Assembly: GCA_964502145.1 (NCBI GenBank)
Contig: CAZCVI010000057.1
Span: 1-48,090 of the forward strand
DNA: 48,090 nt
Direction: 5' to 3'
Source: CAZCVI01 sp964502145
GTDB lineage: Bacteria > Acidobacteriota > Aminicenantia > UBA2199
Position 1 is the first letter of the stretch; each line of letters opens with the position of its first letter. Position numbers and translations under genes: made by a program. The notes under the pieces were generated by a model, which was not told where the DNA came from, ran no database searches, and was given only the letters and a program-made list of their open reading frames with translations. This document shows positions 7,358 through 16,452 of the stretch, in pieces.

Positions 7358-8845
7358 ATGCACGAAAAATACATACTGGCATTCGATCAAGGCACTACCA
7401 GTTCCAGGGCAGTTATATTTAATTTTCGCGGTGAAATCGTCAACATCGCCCAAAAGGAATTTTCGCAACTCTTCCCGCAAGCAGGTTGGGTAGAACATAA
7501 CCCAATGGAAATATGGGGCAGCCAAATCGGCGTGGCCAACGAGGTGCTGCAAACCGCAGCCATAGAACCCGGCCAAATCGCGGCCATCGGCATCACCAAT
7601 CAACGGGAAACCACGGTAGTCTGGGACAAAAGAACAGGGGAACCAGTATACAATGCGATTGTTTGGCAATGTCGACGCACAGCGGATATCTGTGAGAAAC
7701 TCAAAGCCGATGGCTTTGAAGAGTACATTCGGAAAAACACGGGACTGGTCATTGATGCCTACTTCTCCGCTACGAAATTAAAATGGATACTGGAACATGT
7801 CCCTGGCGCCAAAGAAAACGCGGCCAAAGGCCATTTGCTGTTTGGCACCATTGACACGTGGTTGATCTGGAAGTTGACCGGCGGTAAGGTTCATGTCACC
7901 GATTATTCCAATGCGTCCCGCACCATGCTTTTTAATATCAATACCCTGCAATGGGATGAAGAGATATTAAAAAAATTAGCCATTCCCCTTTCCATGCTCC
8001 CGGCAGTCAAACCTTCCAGCGGGCCAATCGGCACCACCCAGAGCACCATGTTTGGTGGCACGCCCATTGTTTTATCCGGTGTCGCTGGCGATCAACAGGC
8101 CGCTCTTTTTGGGCAAACCTGTTTCTTTCCCGGCGCGGTGAAGAATACCTATGGCACGGGTTGTTTCTTATTGATGAATACGGGTGATAAAAAAGTGGAG
8201 TCCCAGAAAGGATTACTTGGAACCATTGCCTGGGGTATTGACGGTAAAGTAGAGTACGCCCTGGAGGGCAGTGTTTTTATTGCCGGAGCCGCCATTCAAT
8301 GGCTCCGCGATGGTTTAAAACTAATTGACGAAGCGGCGGACAGCGAATTTTTTGCCACCAAAGTGCCTGATACCGATGGCGTGTATCTGGTGCCCGCTTT
8401 TTCTGGCTTGGGCGCACCTTATTGGGATATGTATGCACGGGGGATTATTACGGGCATCACACGGGGTACGCAACGAAGCCACATCATCCGTGCCGCACTG
8501 GAATCTATCGCCTATCAAACGCGCGATATCCTGGAAATAATGAAAGAAGAATCAGGAATTCCCATTGAATCCCTGAAAGTAGATGGCGGTGCTTCTGCCA
8601 ATAAATTCTTAATGCAGTTCCAAGCCGATATCTTAAATGTGGTGGTCCAAAGACCCAGGGTTCTGGAAACCACCGCGTTGGGTGCGGCCTATCTGGCTGG
8701 TTTGGGTGTCGGGTTTTGGCAAGACAGAACAGAACTGCGCCAACCAGGAAATGTGGAAGCTGTGTTTAAGCCTCAAATGAGCGAAACAACCCGTGTGGCC
8801 CTCTACGAGGGTTGGAAAAAGGCGATTAGAAGAACTCTGGCCTGA
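7358..8845 (+). CDS. glpK: glycerol kinase
   Basis: Phosphorylates glycerol with ATP to sn-glycerol 3-phosphate in the cytoplasm, feeding lipid synthesis or glycolysis. 495 residues, the usual length. The FGGY-kinase phosphate loop is DQGTTSSR (residues 10-17); glycerol-binding residues lie in NQRETTVVWD and CRRTAD; the catalytic aspartate is Asp245 in GVAGDQQAALFGQ; and the C-terminal FGGY signature region contains VDGGASANKFLMQFQADIL and TTALGAAYLAG. ATG is preceded by GAGG. No glpF, glpD or glpR lies nearby, so it is a single-gene unit. It converges on the dipeptidase gene with only 16 bases between stops. Confidence 0.97.
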   Translation: MHEKYILAFDQGTTSSRAVIFNFRGEIVNIAQKEFSQLFPQAGWVEHNPMEIWGSQIGVANEVLQTAAIEPGQIAAIGITNQRETTVVWDKRTGEPVYNAIVWQCRRTADICEKLKADGFEEYIRKNTGLVIDAYFSATKLKWILEHVPGAKENAAKGHLLFGTIDTWLIWKLTGGKVHVTDYSNASRTMLFNINTLQWDEEILKKLAIPLSMLPAVKPSSGPIGTTQSTMFGGTPIVLSGVAGDQQAALFGQTCFFPGAVKNTYGTGCFLLMNTGDKKVESQKGLLGTIAWGIDGKVEYALEGSVFIAGAAIQWLRDGLKLIDEAADSEFFATKVPDTDGVYLVPAFSGLGAPYWDMYARGIITGITRGTQRSHIIRAALESIAYQTRDILEIMKEESGIPIESLKVDGGASANKFLMQFQADILNVVVQRPRVLETTALGAAYLAGLGVGFWQDRTELRQPGNVEAVFKPQMSETTRVALYEGWKKAIRRTLA

Positions 8846-8861
8846 AATTAGGTGGTAGAGA

Positions 8862-10097
8862 CTATTTCCCTGCTTTTTTCTGAACTGCTTTGAAGACGCG
8901 GATAAAGTTACCACCCCAGATTTTTGCGATTTGTTGTTCCGTGTAGCCGCGTTTAACCAGTTCCAGTGTTATATTGCCCATTTCCGAGACATCGTAACAA
9001 TCGGTTATACCGCCACCACCATCAAAATCGCTACCAATTCCCACGTGATCTATGCCCGCGACTTTGACAATATGGTCAATATGATTCACCGCGTCAACCA
9101 CTGTGGCTGGATTCCCCGGGAATTTATCTTCCAGTTCCTCCCATTCTTTAATGACCAGAGCCTGTTCTTTTTCAGGCAGGCTGTTGAAATTGGGATATTT
9201 TTTCCGCAGGGCTTTATAGGCTTCATCCCGTTCCGGGTTCGGTGGGGAGGGCTTGAGATAGTCGCTTAAGATGCACAGTTGAATCACCCCGCCGTTTTTC
9301 GCCAGTTTTTTTAACAGCTCGTCCGAAAGGTTCCGTGGATTATTGCAAACCGCACGGGCGCAAGAGTGCGAGGCGATTACTGGTGCTTTGGTTAATGCCA
9401 ACACGTCCGCAAAGGACTTATCAGAGATATGGGAAACATCAATTAACATGCCCAGACGGTTCATTTCTGCCACTACATGCTTGCCAAACTCGCTCAAGCC
9501 ATTATGTTCCGGCCCGTTTTTATCCGTGGCAGAGTCGCATATCTGGTTATGAGACGTATGACACAAAGTGATGTATCGTGCCCCCAGATCATAGAATTTT
9601 TTAACCATCGTGATATCCATGGCCATAGGGTACCCGTTTTCCACGCCAATATAGATCGCCCGTTTGCCTTTTTTTTCAATCCTGTAAGCATCTTGCGGGT
9701 TCAAAGCCAGTTCCGCCAGGTCCGGGTGCTGCGTGATGGCCTTGTGAATACGGTCAAAAATATGGAGGGCTTTTTGTTGGACTTTTTCATAATCTTCCGG
9801 TGTGCGTGGTCCCTGGCCAATATAAACGGCAAAAAACACGGCGTCCAAACCACCTTGTTTCATGCGGGGAAAATCAACCCGCCCCCCTCTACGCCGTGAA
9901 TCATGGGACTCACCGATATTGTAAGTGGGTTCTAAAAGCATAAACGGGGTGTCCGTGTGGGTATCAATAGTCAGTACCTTTTCATGAATGGCCGCCGCTT
10001 TTTTTGTTAATTTAGCTGCCGCGGAATTATCCTCGCTTTGTAAGAAAAATACGGCCCACACCATCACTACCAGTATTAAAATAAATATCTTTTTCAT
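8862..10097 (-). CDS. membrane dipeptidase, peptidase family M19
   Basis: A zinc dipeptidase of the renal-dipeptidase family that hydrolyses dipeptides (some members accept D-amino acids or beta-lactams). 411 residues with an N-terminal signal or anchor (MKKIFILILVVMVWAVFFL), so it acts in the periplasm. Metal ligands are visible as DTHTDTP (His47, Asp49), Glu153 in IGVENG, His223 in LIDVSH and His244 in ASHS, with GSDFDGGGG near the C-terminus. Its ATG has a strong AGGAGG upstream, and a consensus promoter lies at 10229-10201. With the tricorn protease divergently encoded next door, a role in finishing extracellular peptide breakdown is a reasonable inference. Confidence 0.94.
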   Translation of the reverse strand: MKKIFILILVVMVWAVFFLQSEDNSAAAKLTKKAAAIHEKVLTIDTHTDTPFMLLEPTYNIGESHDSRRRGGRVDFPRMKQGGLDAVFFAVYIGQGPRTPEDYEKVQQKALHIFDRIHKAITQHPDLAELALNPQDAYRIEKKGKRAIYIGVENGYPMAMDITMVKKFYDLGARYITLCHTSHNQICDSATDKNGPEHNGLSEFGKHVVAEMNRLGMLIDVSHISDKSFADVLALTKAPVIASHSCARAVCNNPRNLSDELLKKLAKNGGVIQLCILSDYLKPSPPNPERDEAYKALRKKYPNFNSLPEKEQALVIKEWEELEDKFPGNPATVVDAVNHIDHIVKVAGIDHVGIGSDFDGGGGITDCYDVSEMGNITLELVKRGYTEQQIAKIWGGNFIRVFKAVQKKAGK

Positions 10098-10200
10098 TTT
10101 TTTACGTCCTCCTTCTACATTTCTTTTCTGGCCAGAACACCCACCCGCGCCAAAAATCCCGCCGGGAAGATTGTTCTATTGTCTTTTTTTTTAACGCTAA

Positions 10201-10229
10201 ATATTATCCTGTATTCTAGTAAATGTCAA
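10201..10229 (-). promoter_or_regulatory. promoter of the M19 dipeptidase gene
   Basis: On the minus strand: TTGACA (10229-10224), 17-nt spacer, TAATAT (10206-10201), about 100 bases upstream of the start codon. Confidence 0.65.
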
Positions 10230-10242
10230 GATGCAATCAAAT

Positions 10243-10386
10243 TCTGAATTTACCATCACGTTTCTGAAATCATTGTGGACGATATGGACTTAGTGGACGA
10301 TGTGGACAAAAAAACGCTCGAATTTCCGGTCCACATCGTCCATTAAGTCCATATCGTCCATATCGTCCAGTAAGTTGGCAATGTTT
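10243..10386. repeat. 9-nt-periodic hairpin element (TGGAC type), copy 1
   Basis: The left arm comprises four 9-mers beginning at 10275 (GTGGACGAT, ATGGACTTA, GTGGACGAT, GTGGACAAA). An 18-nt loop follows, then five complementary 9-mers from 10329 (GTCCACATC, GTCCATTAA, GTCCATATC twice, GTCCAGTAA). The outer left flank ACCATCACGTTTCTG matches copies elsewhere. It lies between divergent dipeptidase and tricorn genes. Confidence 0.85.
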
Positions 10387-10508
10387 TCAAAAAATTAACC
10401 AAAACAAAAAGTAATAAAAAAACGTAAATATAAAAATACAGACATCAAGTCTGATTGTATCCCTTAATCTGTTTGGATGCTTGAAATAATACCAAAGGAG
10501 GTAATGTA

Positions 10509-13500
10509 ATGAAAAGAGCAAGTGCGATTGTGTGTGTGTTATTCTTACTGCTTTTTGCCCCGATTGTGGCAGTGTCGGCCAATGCGGCAGAGCAGAGGTA
10601 TTTGATGCGTTTCCCTGATATTAACGATAAAGCGGGGATCGTGGTATTTGTTTATGGTGATGATATTTGGAAAGCCCCTATTGCGGGTGGTGTGGCACAG
10701 CGGTTGACTATCAACGATGGACTGGAATCATTCCCAAAAATCTCCCCGGATGGAAAAATGATTGCCTTTACCGGACAATATGATGGCAATGCGGATGTAT
10801 ATGTCATGAATGTCCACGGCGGGAATATTACCCGTCTGACCTATCATCCTGATGGGGATATGGTGGTGGGCTGGCATCCTTTGAATAATAAAATTATTTT
10901 CCAGTCCAGTCGACTCAGTCCTGCTGGTGGAACCCGGCTTTTTACTATCTCACCGGATGGAACAGGCGTTGAACCCCTGATTTTACATGAAGCTGGTTCT
11001 GGCAGTTTCTCTCCTGATGGCAAACAGATTGCCTATAATAGATTGTCATTGGAAAATCGTACCTGGAAACGGTACCGGGGCGGTATGGCCCAGGATGTTT
11101 ATATCTATGATTTCGCCACCCAGAAAGAAGTGAAACTAACCGATTTTAAAGGTACGGACCGCATCCCGCTGTGGATCGGCGATAAAATCTACTTCTCCTC
11201 AGACCGCGATGATGTCTTGAATGTTTATTCCTATGATATTAAAACGGCACAGACGGAACAACTCACCTTTCACCGGGACTATGATGTGCGCAGTACCAGT
11301 TGTGATAGTAACAGCATTATTTATGAACTGGGCGGAACGCTTTGGGTCCTGGATGTGAATACGAAAAAAACACGGCAGATTCCAGTGGAAATATACACGG
11401 ATGCCCCTGAAACACGGCCTTACCTTAAAACCGTGGACCAAGACGTCACTGCTATTGCGTGTTCCCCCTCGGGAAAACGGGCGCTGGTCGTGGCACGGGG
11501 TGACGTTTTTACTGTACCCCAAAAAGATGGCCTTACCCGCAATCTGACCAATGACAGCGGCGCACGGGATAAAGATGCTGTATGGTCTCCGGATGGCAAA
11601 ACCATTGCCTATATTTCTGATAAAAGTGGTGAATACGAGATATATACTGTAGATGCAGTGGGAAATTCCCAGGCTATCAAATTGACGGAACATAAAGATG
11701 GCTATCGTTACGGATTACGTTGGTCACCGGATAGTAAAAAAATCGCGTTTGCCGATCAAACGCTGAGTTGTTATTACCTGGATGTGGCCACCCGGAAAAT
11801 TACCCTGGTAGATAAAGCAAAATATGAAAATATTGATATCTCCATTGATGTCAAAGATATCTATGATTTTAACTGGTCCCCGGACAGTCGCTTCCTGGCC
11901 TATTCCAAAATGGATGAGGATCTAGTGACCAAGGTGTACGTGTACGCCCTGGAAAACGGCCAGATCAAGTGTATTAGTAATGGCCTGTTCAATGATTTCC
12001 ATCCCGTGTTTTCACTCGATGGGGAGCATTTGTTTTTTGTTTCCAACCGTCGTTTTGATCCCACCTTTTGCGATTTCGAGTGGGAAATGGTTTACAAAAA
12101 AATGGCAGGTATTTATTGTGTGACCTTGAAGAAAGATGGCAAATTGTTGCTCCCTTTTAAGAGCGATGAAGGTCATGTGCTGGATAGCACTATAACTCCA
12201 GCCGGAAAAGGTGAAGAAAAAAAAGGCACGGAAGTCAAAAAAGAACCCCCGGTTCATGTGGTCATTGATTTTGATGGCATAGCTGACCGTATTGAAGCTT
12301 TGCCCTTGCCCCGGGGTAATTACCGCTACTTGGCAGTGAACAATGAGGCTATCTTTTATTTAAATGCCGATGAAGGGGATTTTAATCGTTTCGAATTCCG
12401 TGTGCCCAAAGTGTTTAATCTCTGTGCCTTCTCCTTTGAAAAACGCAAGGAAATAAGCGTTATTAAAGAGATCAACAACTATAAACTCAGTGCTGATGGC
12501 ACGAAGATCGTTTACAAAAAGGACAATTCCGTGGGCATCATTGATTCCACGGCGGAAAATTCCAATGGTGAAGCACTCTCCCTGGTCAATTTGAAAATGT
12601 TCATGGAACCACAAAAAGAGTGGCAGCAGATTTTTAATGAGGCGTGGCGTCTGGAACGGGATTATTATTATGATCCCAATATGAAAGGTATAGATTGGCC
12701 AGCCATGAAAAAGAGATACGGCGCGTTAATGCCTTATGCCTCCTGTCGCCAAGACGTGGGTTATATTATCGGTGAACTGATCGGTGAATTGAATACCTCC
12801 CACACCTATGTATTCGGCGGTGACCAAGTACGTAAACCCAAAAGAGTCAACACGGGTATGCTGGGTGCCGATTACCAGGAGGACACGGTTTATAAACTGT
12901 ATAGCTTCAAAAAAATCTATCAGGTGCCGGATTGGTCCAATGAAGTGTTTCCTCCTCTCGCCGGATCTGGCATTCAAGTCAAGGAAGGCGATTACTTACT
13001 GGCTGTTAACGGTGTGCCCGTGACCACGGCCAAAAGTATTTACAGCTATTTCCAAGATTTAGCGAATAAACCCGTGGTGCTAAAAGTAAATAACATACCC
13101 ACCCTGTTAGGGGCACGGGAATACACGGTGAAACCCCTGGCTAACGAGGACACCCTCCGTTACGTCGACTGGGTGGAACATAACCGCAAGGTAGTCGAAA
13201 AAGAATCCAACGGTGAGATTGGTTATATCCATTTCCCTGATACGTATACTGGTTCTGCGGTCGAGTTTCCCAAATATTTTTATTCACAGAGCCGGAAGAA
13301 GGGCGTTATTTTAGATGGTCGGTTTAATGGTGGCGGTTTGGACCCCGATATTTTCTTCGAGCGGTTTGACAAAAAAATTCTCACTTATTGGACCCGCCGT
13401 TACTCCCATGACCAGACCTCTCCGGCCATGGGTTATCAAGCCCATTTTGCCTGTCTTACCAATCTTTATGCCGGTTCTGGCGGTGATGAATTTCCTCATC

Positions 13501-13823
13501 TGTTCCGTGAAAAGAAGATGGGACCTGTCATTGGTACCCGTACCTGGGGTGGTTTGGTAGGTGTTTCCATGTTCATTAACATGATTGATGGTGGTGGACT
13601 GACCGCACCGGATTACCGGGTATATAATAGCAAAGGGGAATGGATCATTGAAAATGTCGGCGTGGAACCGGATATCGTGGTTGATCTCTCGCCTGCTGAA
13701 GTGGCCCGTGGGTATGATGCGCAATTGATGAAAGCCATTGAATATCTGAAAGATAAAATCAAAGCGGATCCTAAACCTTGGCCCCAACGCCAACCCCTGC
13801 CGGTAGAGGTATTACAGAAATAA
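10509..13823 (+). CDS. tricorn-like protease, peptidase family S41
   Basis: 1104 residues with a Sec signal peptide (1-27), so it is periplasmic rather than cytosolic like archaeal tricorn. Residues about 35-330 carry TolB/PD40-type beta-propeller repeats (FPKISPDGKMIAFTG and similar SPDG motifs) and about 330-600 a second propeller. A helical C1 domain follows, then a PDZ-like segment near 850 (IQVKEGDYLLAVNGVPV) and the S41 C-terminal core. By comparison with tricorn, the catalytic residues are His765 (LNTSHTY), Ser990 (GSGGDEFP) and Glu1048 (IIENVG). Such enzymes cut oligopeptides threaded through the propellers. There is a strong AGGAGG before the ATG and a single-gene unit. Confidence 0.93.
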   Translation: MKRASAIVCVLFLLLFAPIVAVSANAAEQRYLMRFPDINDKAGIVVFVYGDDIWKAPIAGGVAQRLTINDGLESFPKISPDGKMIAFTGQYDGNADVYVMNVHGGNITRLTYHPDGDMVVGWHPLNNKIIFQSSRLSPAGGTRLFTISPDGTGVEPLILHEAGSGSFSPDGKQIAYNRLSLENRTWKRYRGGMAQDVYIYDFATQKEVKLTDFKGTDRIPLWIGDKIYFSSDRDDVLNVYSYDIKTAQTEQLTFHRDYDVRSTSCDSNSIIYELGGTLWVLDVNTKKTRQIPVEIYTDAPETRPYLKTVDQDVTAIACSPSGKRALVVARGDVFTVPQKDGLTRNLTNDSGARDKDAVWSPDGKTIAYISDKSGEYEIYTVDAVGNSQAIKLTEHKDGYRYGLRWSPDSKKIAFADQTLSCYYLDVATRKITLVDKAKYENIDISIDVKDIYDFNWSPDSRFLAYSKMDEDLVTKVYVYALENGQIKCISNGLFNDFHPVFSLDGEHLFFVSNRRFDPTFCDFEWEMVYKKMAGIYCVTLKKDGKLLLPFKSDEGHVLDSTITPAGKGEEKKGTEVKKEPPVHVVIDFDGIADRIEALPLPRGNYRYLAVNNEAIFYLNADEGDFNRFEFRVPKVFNLCAFSFEKRKEISVIKEINNYKLSADGTKIVYKKDNSVGIIDSTAENSNGEALSLVNLKMFMEPQKEWQQIFNEAWRLERDYYYDPNMKGIDWPAMKKRYGALMPYASCRQDVGYIIGELIGELNTSHTYVFGGDQVRKPKRVNTGMLGADYQEDTVYKLYSFKKIYQVPDWSNEVFPPLAGSGIQVKEGDYLLAVNGVPVTTAKSIYSYFQDLANKPVVLKVNNIPTLLGAREYTVKPLANEDTLRYVDWVEHNRKVVEKESNGEIGYIHFPDTYTGSAVEFPKYFYSQSRKKGVILDGRFNGGGLDPDIFFERFDKKILTYWTRRYSHDQTSPAMGYQAHFACLTNLYAGSGGDEFPHLFREKKMGPVIGTRTWGGLVGVSMFINMIDGGGLTAPDYRVYNSKGEWIIENVGVEPDIVVDLSPAEVARGYDAQLMKAIEYLKDKIKADPKPWPQRQPLPVEVLQK

Positions 13824-13868
13824 CCAATCCGGAAAAATAAAAAGTAATATAATTTAATTATCTATAAA

Positions 13869-14621
13869 ATGAAGAAAGACACCGCGAGAGACACGGGGCG
13901 GTTTCATCTGCTCCGTGCTCTCTGCGGTGAATTTTTGCACTGTATCAAGCTCTCCCTTTTTGATTCTGCTTGCCGAGTGTGTGGGGTCACCCTGGTATTT
14001 CCTGCTGAAAGTATTGTGTGTCAAGAGTGTTTGGCTAAAATTACACCCAATCTCGATCCCCTGTGTCCCGTGTGTGGCCGAAACCTGGGAGATTGGTATG
14101 AGCGGTGTGGCGAGTGTTTGGTCGAACTCCCTCCTTTTCGCAAGCATGTCTCGTATTCTCGGTACAAAGGGGTATTGAGAAAATTGATCCTGGCTTACAA
14201 ATATGGTGGCATTGAAAAATTGAAATTTCTCTTTGCCAGTTATTATATCCGTTTATACCATGAGCGGGTGAATGAGTCCTTTGATTATATTATAGCCATC
14301 CCCCCGGACCGAAGTCGCAAACGGGAGTTTGATCATATTGTTGAAATGGCAAAAGTGGTATCCCAGCAATTGAACATCCCATTGCTCACTGGTCATCTGG
14401 TGAAAATAAAAAAGACATTGCCCCAGGCCCGTTTAACTCGGGCCAAACGGTTACAAAACCTAAATGGCGCTTTCCAATTAAAATTTCCCGCCCATCTGCA
14501 CGGTAAAAAAGTGCTGCTCATCGACGATGTGTATACTACTGGCACCACCATGCGCAAATGTACCTCTTTATTGGCGCAACATCATGCCGATGTCGTAGCC
14601 ATGACCCTGGCTTATTCTTAG
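13869..14621 (+). CDS. ComF-family phosphoribosyltransferase-like protein
   Basis: 250 residues. Four CxxC pairs (Cys35/38, 51/54, 66/69, 80/83) form the double zinc-ribbon of ComF-type proteins, followed by a type I phosphoribosyltransferase fold with the PRPP loop LLIDDVYTTGTTM (about 216-228). Relatives support DNA uptake (ComF) or have unassigned roles; no other competence gene is here. The first 20 or so codons are encoded by an imperfect palindrome (13879-13929), so the true start may be later, for example the TTG near 13932 just before the zinc ribbon. No ribosome site is visible before the ATG. Confidence 0.85.
   Translation: MKKDTARDTGRFHLLRALCGEFLHCIKLSLFDSACRVCGVTLVFPAESIVCQECLAKITPNLDPLCPVCGRNLGDWYERCGECLVELPPFRKHVSYSRYKGVLRKLILAYKYGGIEKLKFLFASYYIRLYHERVNESFDYIIAIPPDRSRKREFDHIVEMAKVVSQQLNIPLLTGHLVKIKKTLPQARLTRAKRLQNLNGAFQLKFPAHLHGKKVLLIDDVYTTGTTMRKCTSLLAQHHADVVAMTLAYS
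13879..13929. repeat. imperfect palindrome inside the 5' end of the ComF-like gene
   Basis: CACCGCGAGAGACACGG pairs with CCGTGCTCTCTGCGGTG at 15 of 17 positions across a short GGCGGTTTCATCTGCT spacer. The wording resembles widely dispersed 'caccgcagagag' intergenic repeats, so this may be an inserted repeat co-opted as coding sequence. Confidence 0.6.
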
Positions 14622-15005
14622 GAGCTGTTACGAAATAACCCGATCATTTCTGATGTTGTTTGGCAGAACAAATTGGAAATAATAAAAAATTGGTAATTAT
14701 TGACGCCCTGAAAATGAAAAATTGCCGTTATTGGAGAAAATTCGTCCACTTGGGGGATGGTTTCAGCTTGGAGCCCACCATTGCCACTCGTGGGTCGCAA
14801 GAGCATGAATAACGTGATCTTTAACCGATAGAGTCAAATCGTTGAATATTGTTCTGCAATTTTGTCGTAGGAAGGTCACGATTTCGGAAATTTCTTAATT
14901 CGCCAGTAATAACGGTGATAAATTGGCCTATTCATGTCATCTATGACAAAAAAGCGTGACATTTTCAGCCATCACGTCATCCATGACGATATAGCGCCAT
15001 AGTTG

Positions 15006-15166
15006 CAGTAATTTTCTCAAATCATGAAGAAATAGCTCGAATGATTCAGTAATTTTCTTTATGATTCAAGTAATTTTCTCAAATATAATAGAAAATTACT
15101 GTAATATTAAAGAAAATTTCTCGAACATAACAGTAATTTTCTCAATGAATTGAGTAATTTTCTGCA
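15006..15166. repeat. cluster of AGTAATTTTCTC words
   Basis: The word (C/A/G)AGTAATTTTCT occurs at 15006, 15047, 15068, 15131 and 15152, and inverted (GAAAATTACTG) at 15091-15101. Spacing is irregular (21-63 bp). It lies inside the element bounded by inverted repeats. Confidence 0.75.
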
Positions 15167-15524
15167 CCATTGACAGTTTGAGGTCATGCGAGGAGTTTTT
15201 GGGACTCTGATGACGGTTTTTGGTCAATGGATGGCTTTTTATCTGGGAAATTGGCTTATTTTCAGAAAAATTAGCTCATTTTGGTCATTGCTCACCATTT
15301 TTAATGATACGAGACTATTTTTAGGTCATCATTGACCTATGACGGCAGTTTTTCGCCAAATAGTGTGATGGCTGGTGATTTGTTGCTCTATAGTGAGCAA
15401 AAAGGGCCAAAAATGAGGGTTTGGGCCAGGCTGATTAATGAATAGCGCGGATGTCGCGTTATTTTAATCCACTGTTTCCAAGAACTCCAAATTGCAAGAG
15501 TTTCTCCCTGGTAATAATCGAACT

Positions 15525-15604
15525 GCGCTAAGCGACTTGTTCGCTGCGCTAAGCGACTTGTTCGCTGCGCTAAGCGACTTGCTCGCTGCGCCTAGCGCCG
15601 TTCG
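15525..15604. repeat. 21-bp tandem repeat, three copies plus a degenerate fourth
   Basis: The units at 15525, 15546 and 15567 start GCGCTAAGCGACTTGTTCGC (third unit: one T to C change), followed by GCGCCTAGCGCCGTTCG. Each unit can fold AGCG with CGCT. It lies just inside the right terminal repeat of the 1-kb element. Confidence 0.85.
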
Positions 15605-15713
15605 TGGGGGGCTTCAAAACAACATCGAAAATGAGCGGGTTGTTTCGTAATTGCTCCTTAACGCTGAATTTTTTTAAACCGCCCCATAAATTCAGTTTAA
15701 TTTCATTTATAGG

Positions 15714-15742
15714 TTGACATTCCCTGCTTCCCGGATTATAAT
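15714..15742 (+). promoter_or_regulatory. consensus sigma-70-type promoter of the HTH regulator
   Basis: Exact TTGACA (15714-15719), 17-nt spacer, exact TATAAT (15737-15742). The leader to the ATG at 15855 would be about 105 nt. Such a perfect promoter suggests strong transcription that needs a repressor. Confidence 0.75.
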
Positions 15743-15826
15743 TAATGTATGAATTGCAATGTACAACATAGGATTATTAATTTAATTGATATTTTGCAGA
15801 CAAGTGGCAGAAAAAAAGACACGATA

Positions 15827-15838
15827 AGACAATTGTCT
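15827..15838. promoter_or_regulatory. 12-bp palindrome AGACAATTGTCT, candidate operator
   Basis: A perfect palindrome 16 bases upstream of the HTH protein's start codon, downstream of its promoter. A position within the leader fits a roadblock-type autoregulatory site, but binding is inferred only. Confidence 0.45.
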
Positions 15839-15854
15839 GACGAGAGGCGGAATC

Positions 15855-16298
15855 ATGACCCAAAAAGATGAAGATTATCTCAAGATGGTAACCGGTAGAC
15901 GAATAAAACAGTTTCGTCAATTCATTGGTGTAAGCCGGGCAAAGATGGCAAAACACATCACGTTATCTCCTGACCGATTGAAACAGTTCGAGGAGGGGAG
16001 GGTGGCAAGTTTTGCCGATTATAGAGAGCTTTTAGGACTGTATAGCGAGTATGGTCTGAACTCTACCTTTCTATTTTCAGGGTACGGGAGTATCTTTAGT
16101 TTCAAGGGCCCCTTAACACCGGTACCGATGTATTTGATCGCACATTTCTTATTTCCAGCGGGTGCGGATATAGACCTTCTGAACAAGGTGATCGCTATCT
16201 TGAAAAACCCTAAAACCAGAAAGGATATCTTTGACGAGTTCAAGCGAATCCAATTGAATCTTCGCGCATCGCTTAACCAGGAGAGATCAGTTCAATGA
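15855..16298 (+). CDS. XRE-like helix-turn-helix protein
   Basis: 147 residues. The N-terminal 65 residues follow the Cro/CI fold: TGRRIKQFRQFIGVSRAKMA, then KHITLSPDRLKQFEEGRVAS, with the second and third helices of the HTH at about 25-45. The C-terminal half (AHFLFPAGADIDLLNKVIAI...) resembles no domain I know and could be for oligomerisation. The ATG is preceded by GAGAGGCGG. It is monocistronic and transcribed towards the thrC-apgM operon. Target genes are unknown; self-regulation through the palindrome just upstream is plausible. Confidence 0.8.
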   Translation: MTQKDEDYLKMVTGRRIKQFRQFIGVSRAKMAKHITLSPDRLKQFEEGRVASFADYRELLGLYSEYGLNSTFLFSGYGSIFSFKGPLTPVPMYLIAHFLFPAGADIDLLNKVIAILKNPKTRKDIFDEFKRIQLNLRASLNQERSVQ

Positions 16299-16318
16299 AG
16301 AGAGTGTCTTAAAAACAA

Positions 16319-16427
16319 GTGGGAATTATGGGAAATATGGGCAGAATGGGAATATTTCTGTTTATCCCATAATTCTCATACTTCCCATAATTCCCATTCC
16401 TCCCATTAACTTGGCAGTGGCTTTAGG
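16319..16427. repeat. 9-nt-periodic hairpin element (ATGGGAATT type), copy 1
   Basis: Four left 9-mers from 16319 (GTGGGAATT, ATGGGAAAT, ATGGGCAGA, ATGGGAATA), an 11-nt loop, five right 9-mers from 16366 (CCCATAATT, CTCATACTT, CCCATAATT, CCCATTCCT, CCCATTAAC), then the flank TTGGCAGTGGCTTTAGG. It lies between convergent genes. Confidence 0.85.
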
Positions 16428-16452
16428 TCGGTTCATCAAGTTGTGGATACTC

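Larger units (their letters stand above)
14620..15660. mobile_element. 1.04-kb non-coding element with 42-bp terminal inverted repeats
   Basis: The left end 14620-14661 (AGGAGCTGTTACGAAATAAC...) and the right end 15619-15660 read inwards as imperfect inverted copies (about 85% identical), both ending with GATGTTGTTT. The interior has no ORF of useful length. It holds repeated GTAATTTTCTC words, ATGACG/GTGACA-rich stretches and a 21-bp tandem array. The left end overlaps the ComF stop codon. It could be a MITE-like element or a gutted insertion sequence; I could not identify a transposase. Confidence 0.6.

Noticed and set aside
10243..10386. Hairpin elements as ordinary rho-independent terminators
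   Set aside because: Several lie in divergent promoter regions where no transcript ends, and they lack a consistent T-run.
12726..13793. Long minus-strand ORFs inside the tricorn gene
   Set aside because: They are antisense shadows of a clearly conserved S41 protease.
14662..14806. Possible DDE-transposase remnant (frame containing LVIIDALKM)
   Set aside because: Only a few residues look suggestive; stops occur soon after and no family match could be established by eye.
15006..15166. Possible CRISPR array from the AGTAATTTTCTC words
   Set aside because: Words are too short, unevenly spaced (21-63 bp), one is inverted, and no cas gene is present.
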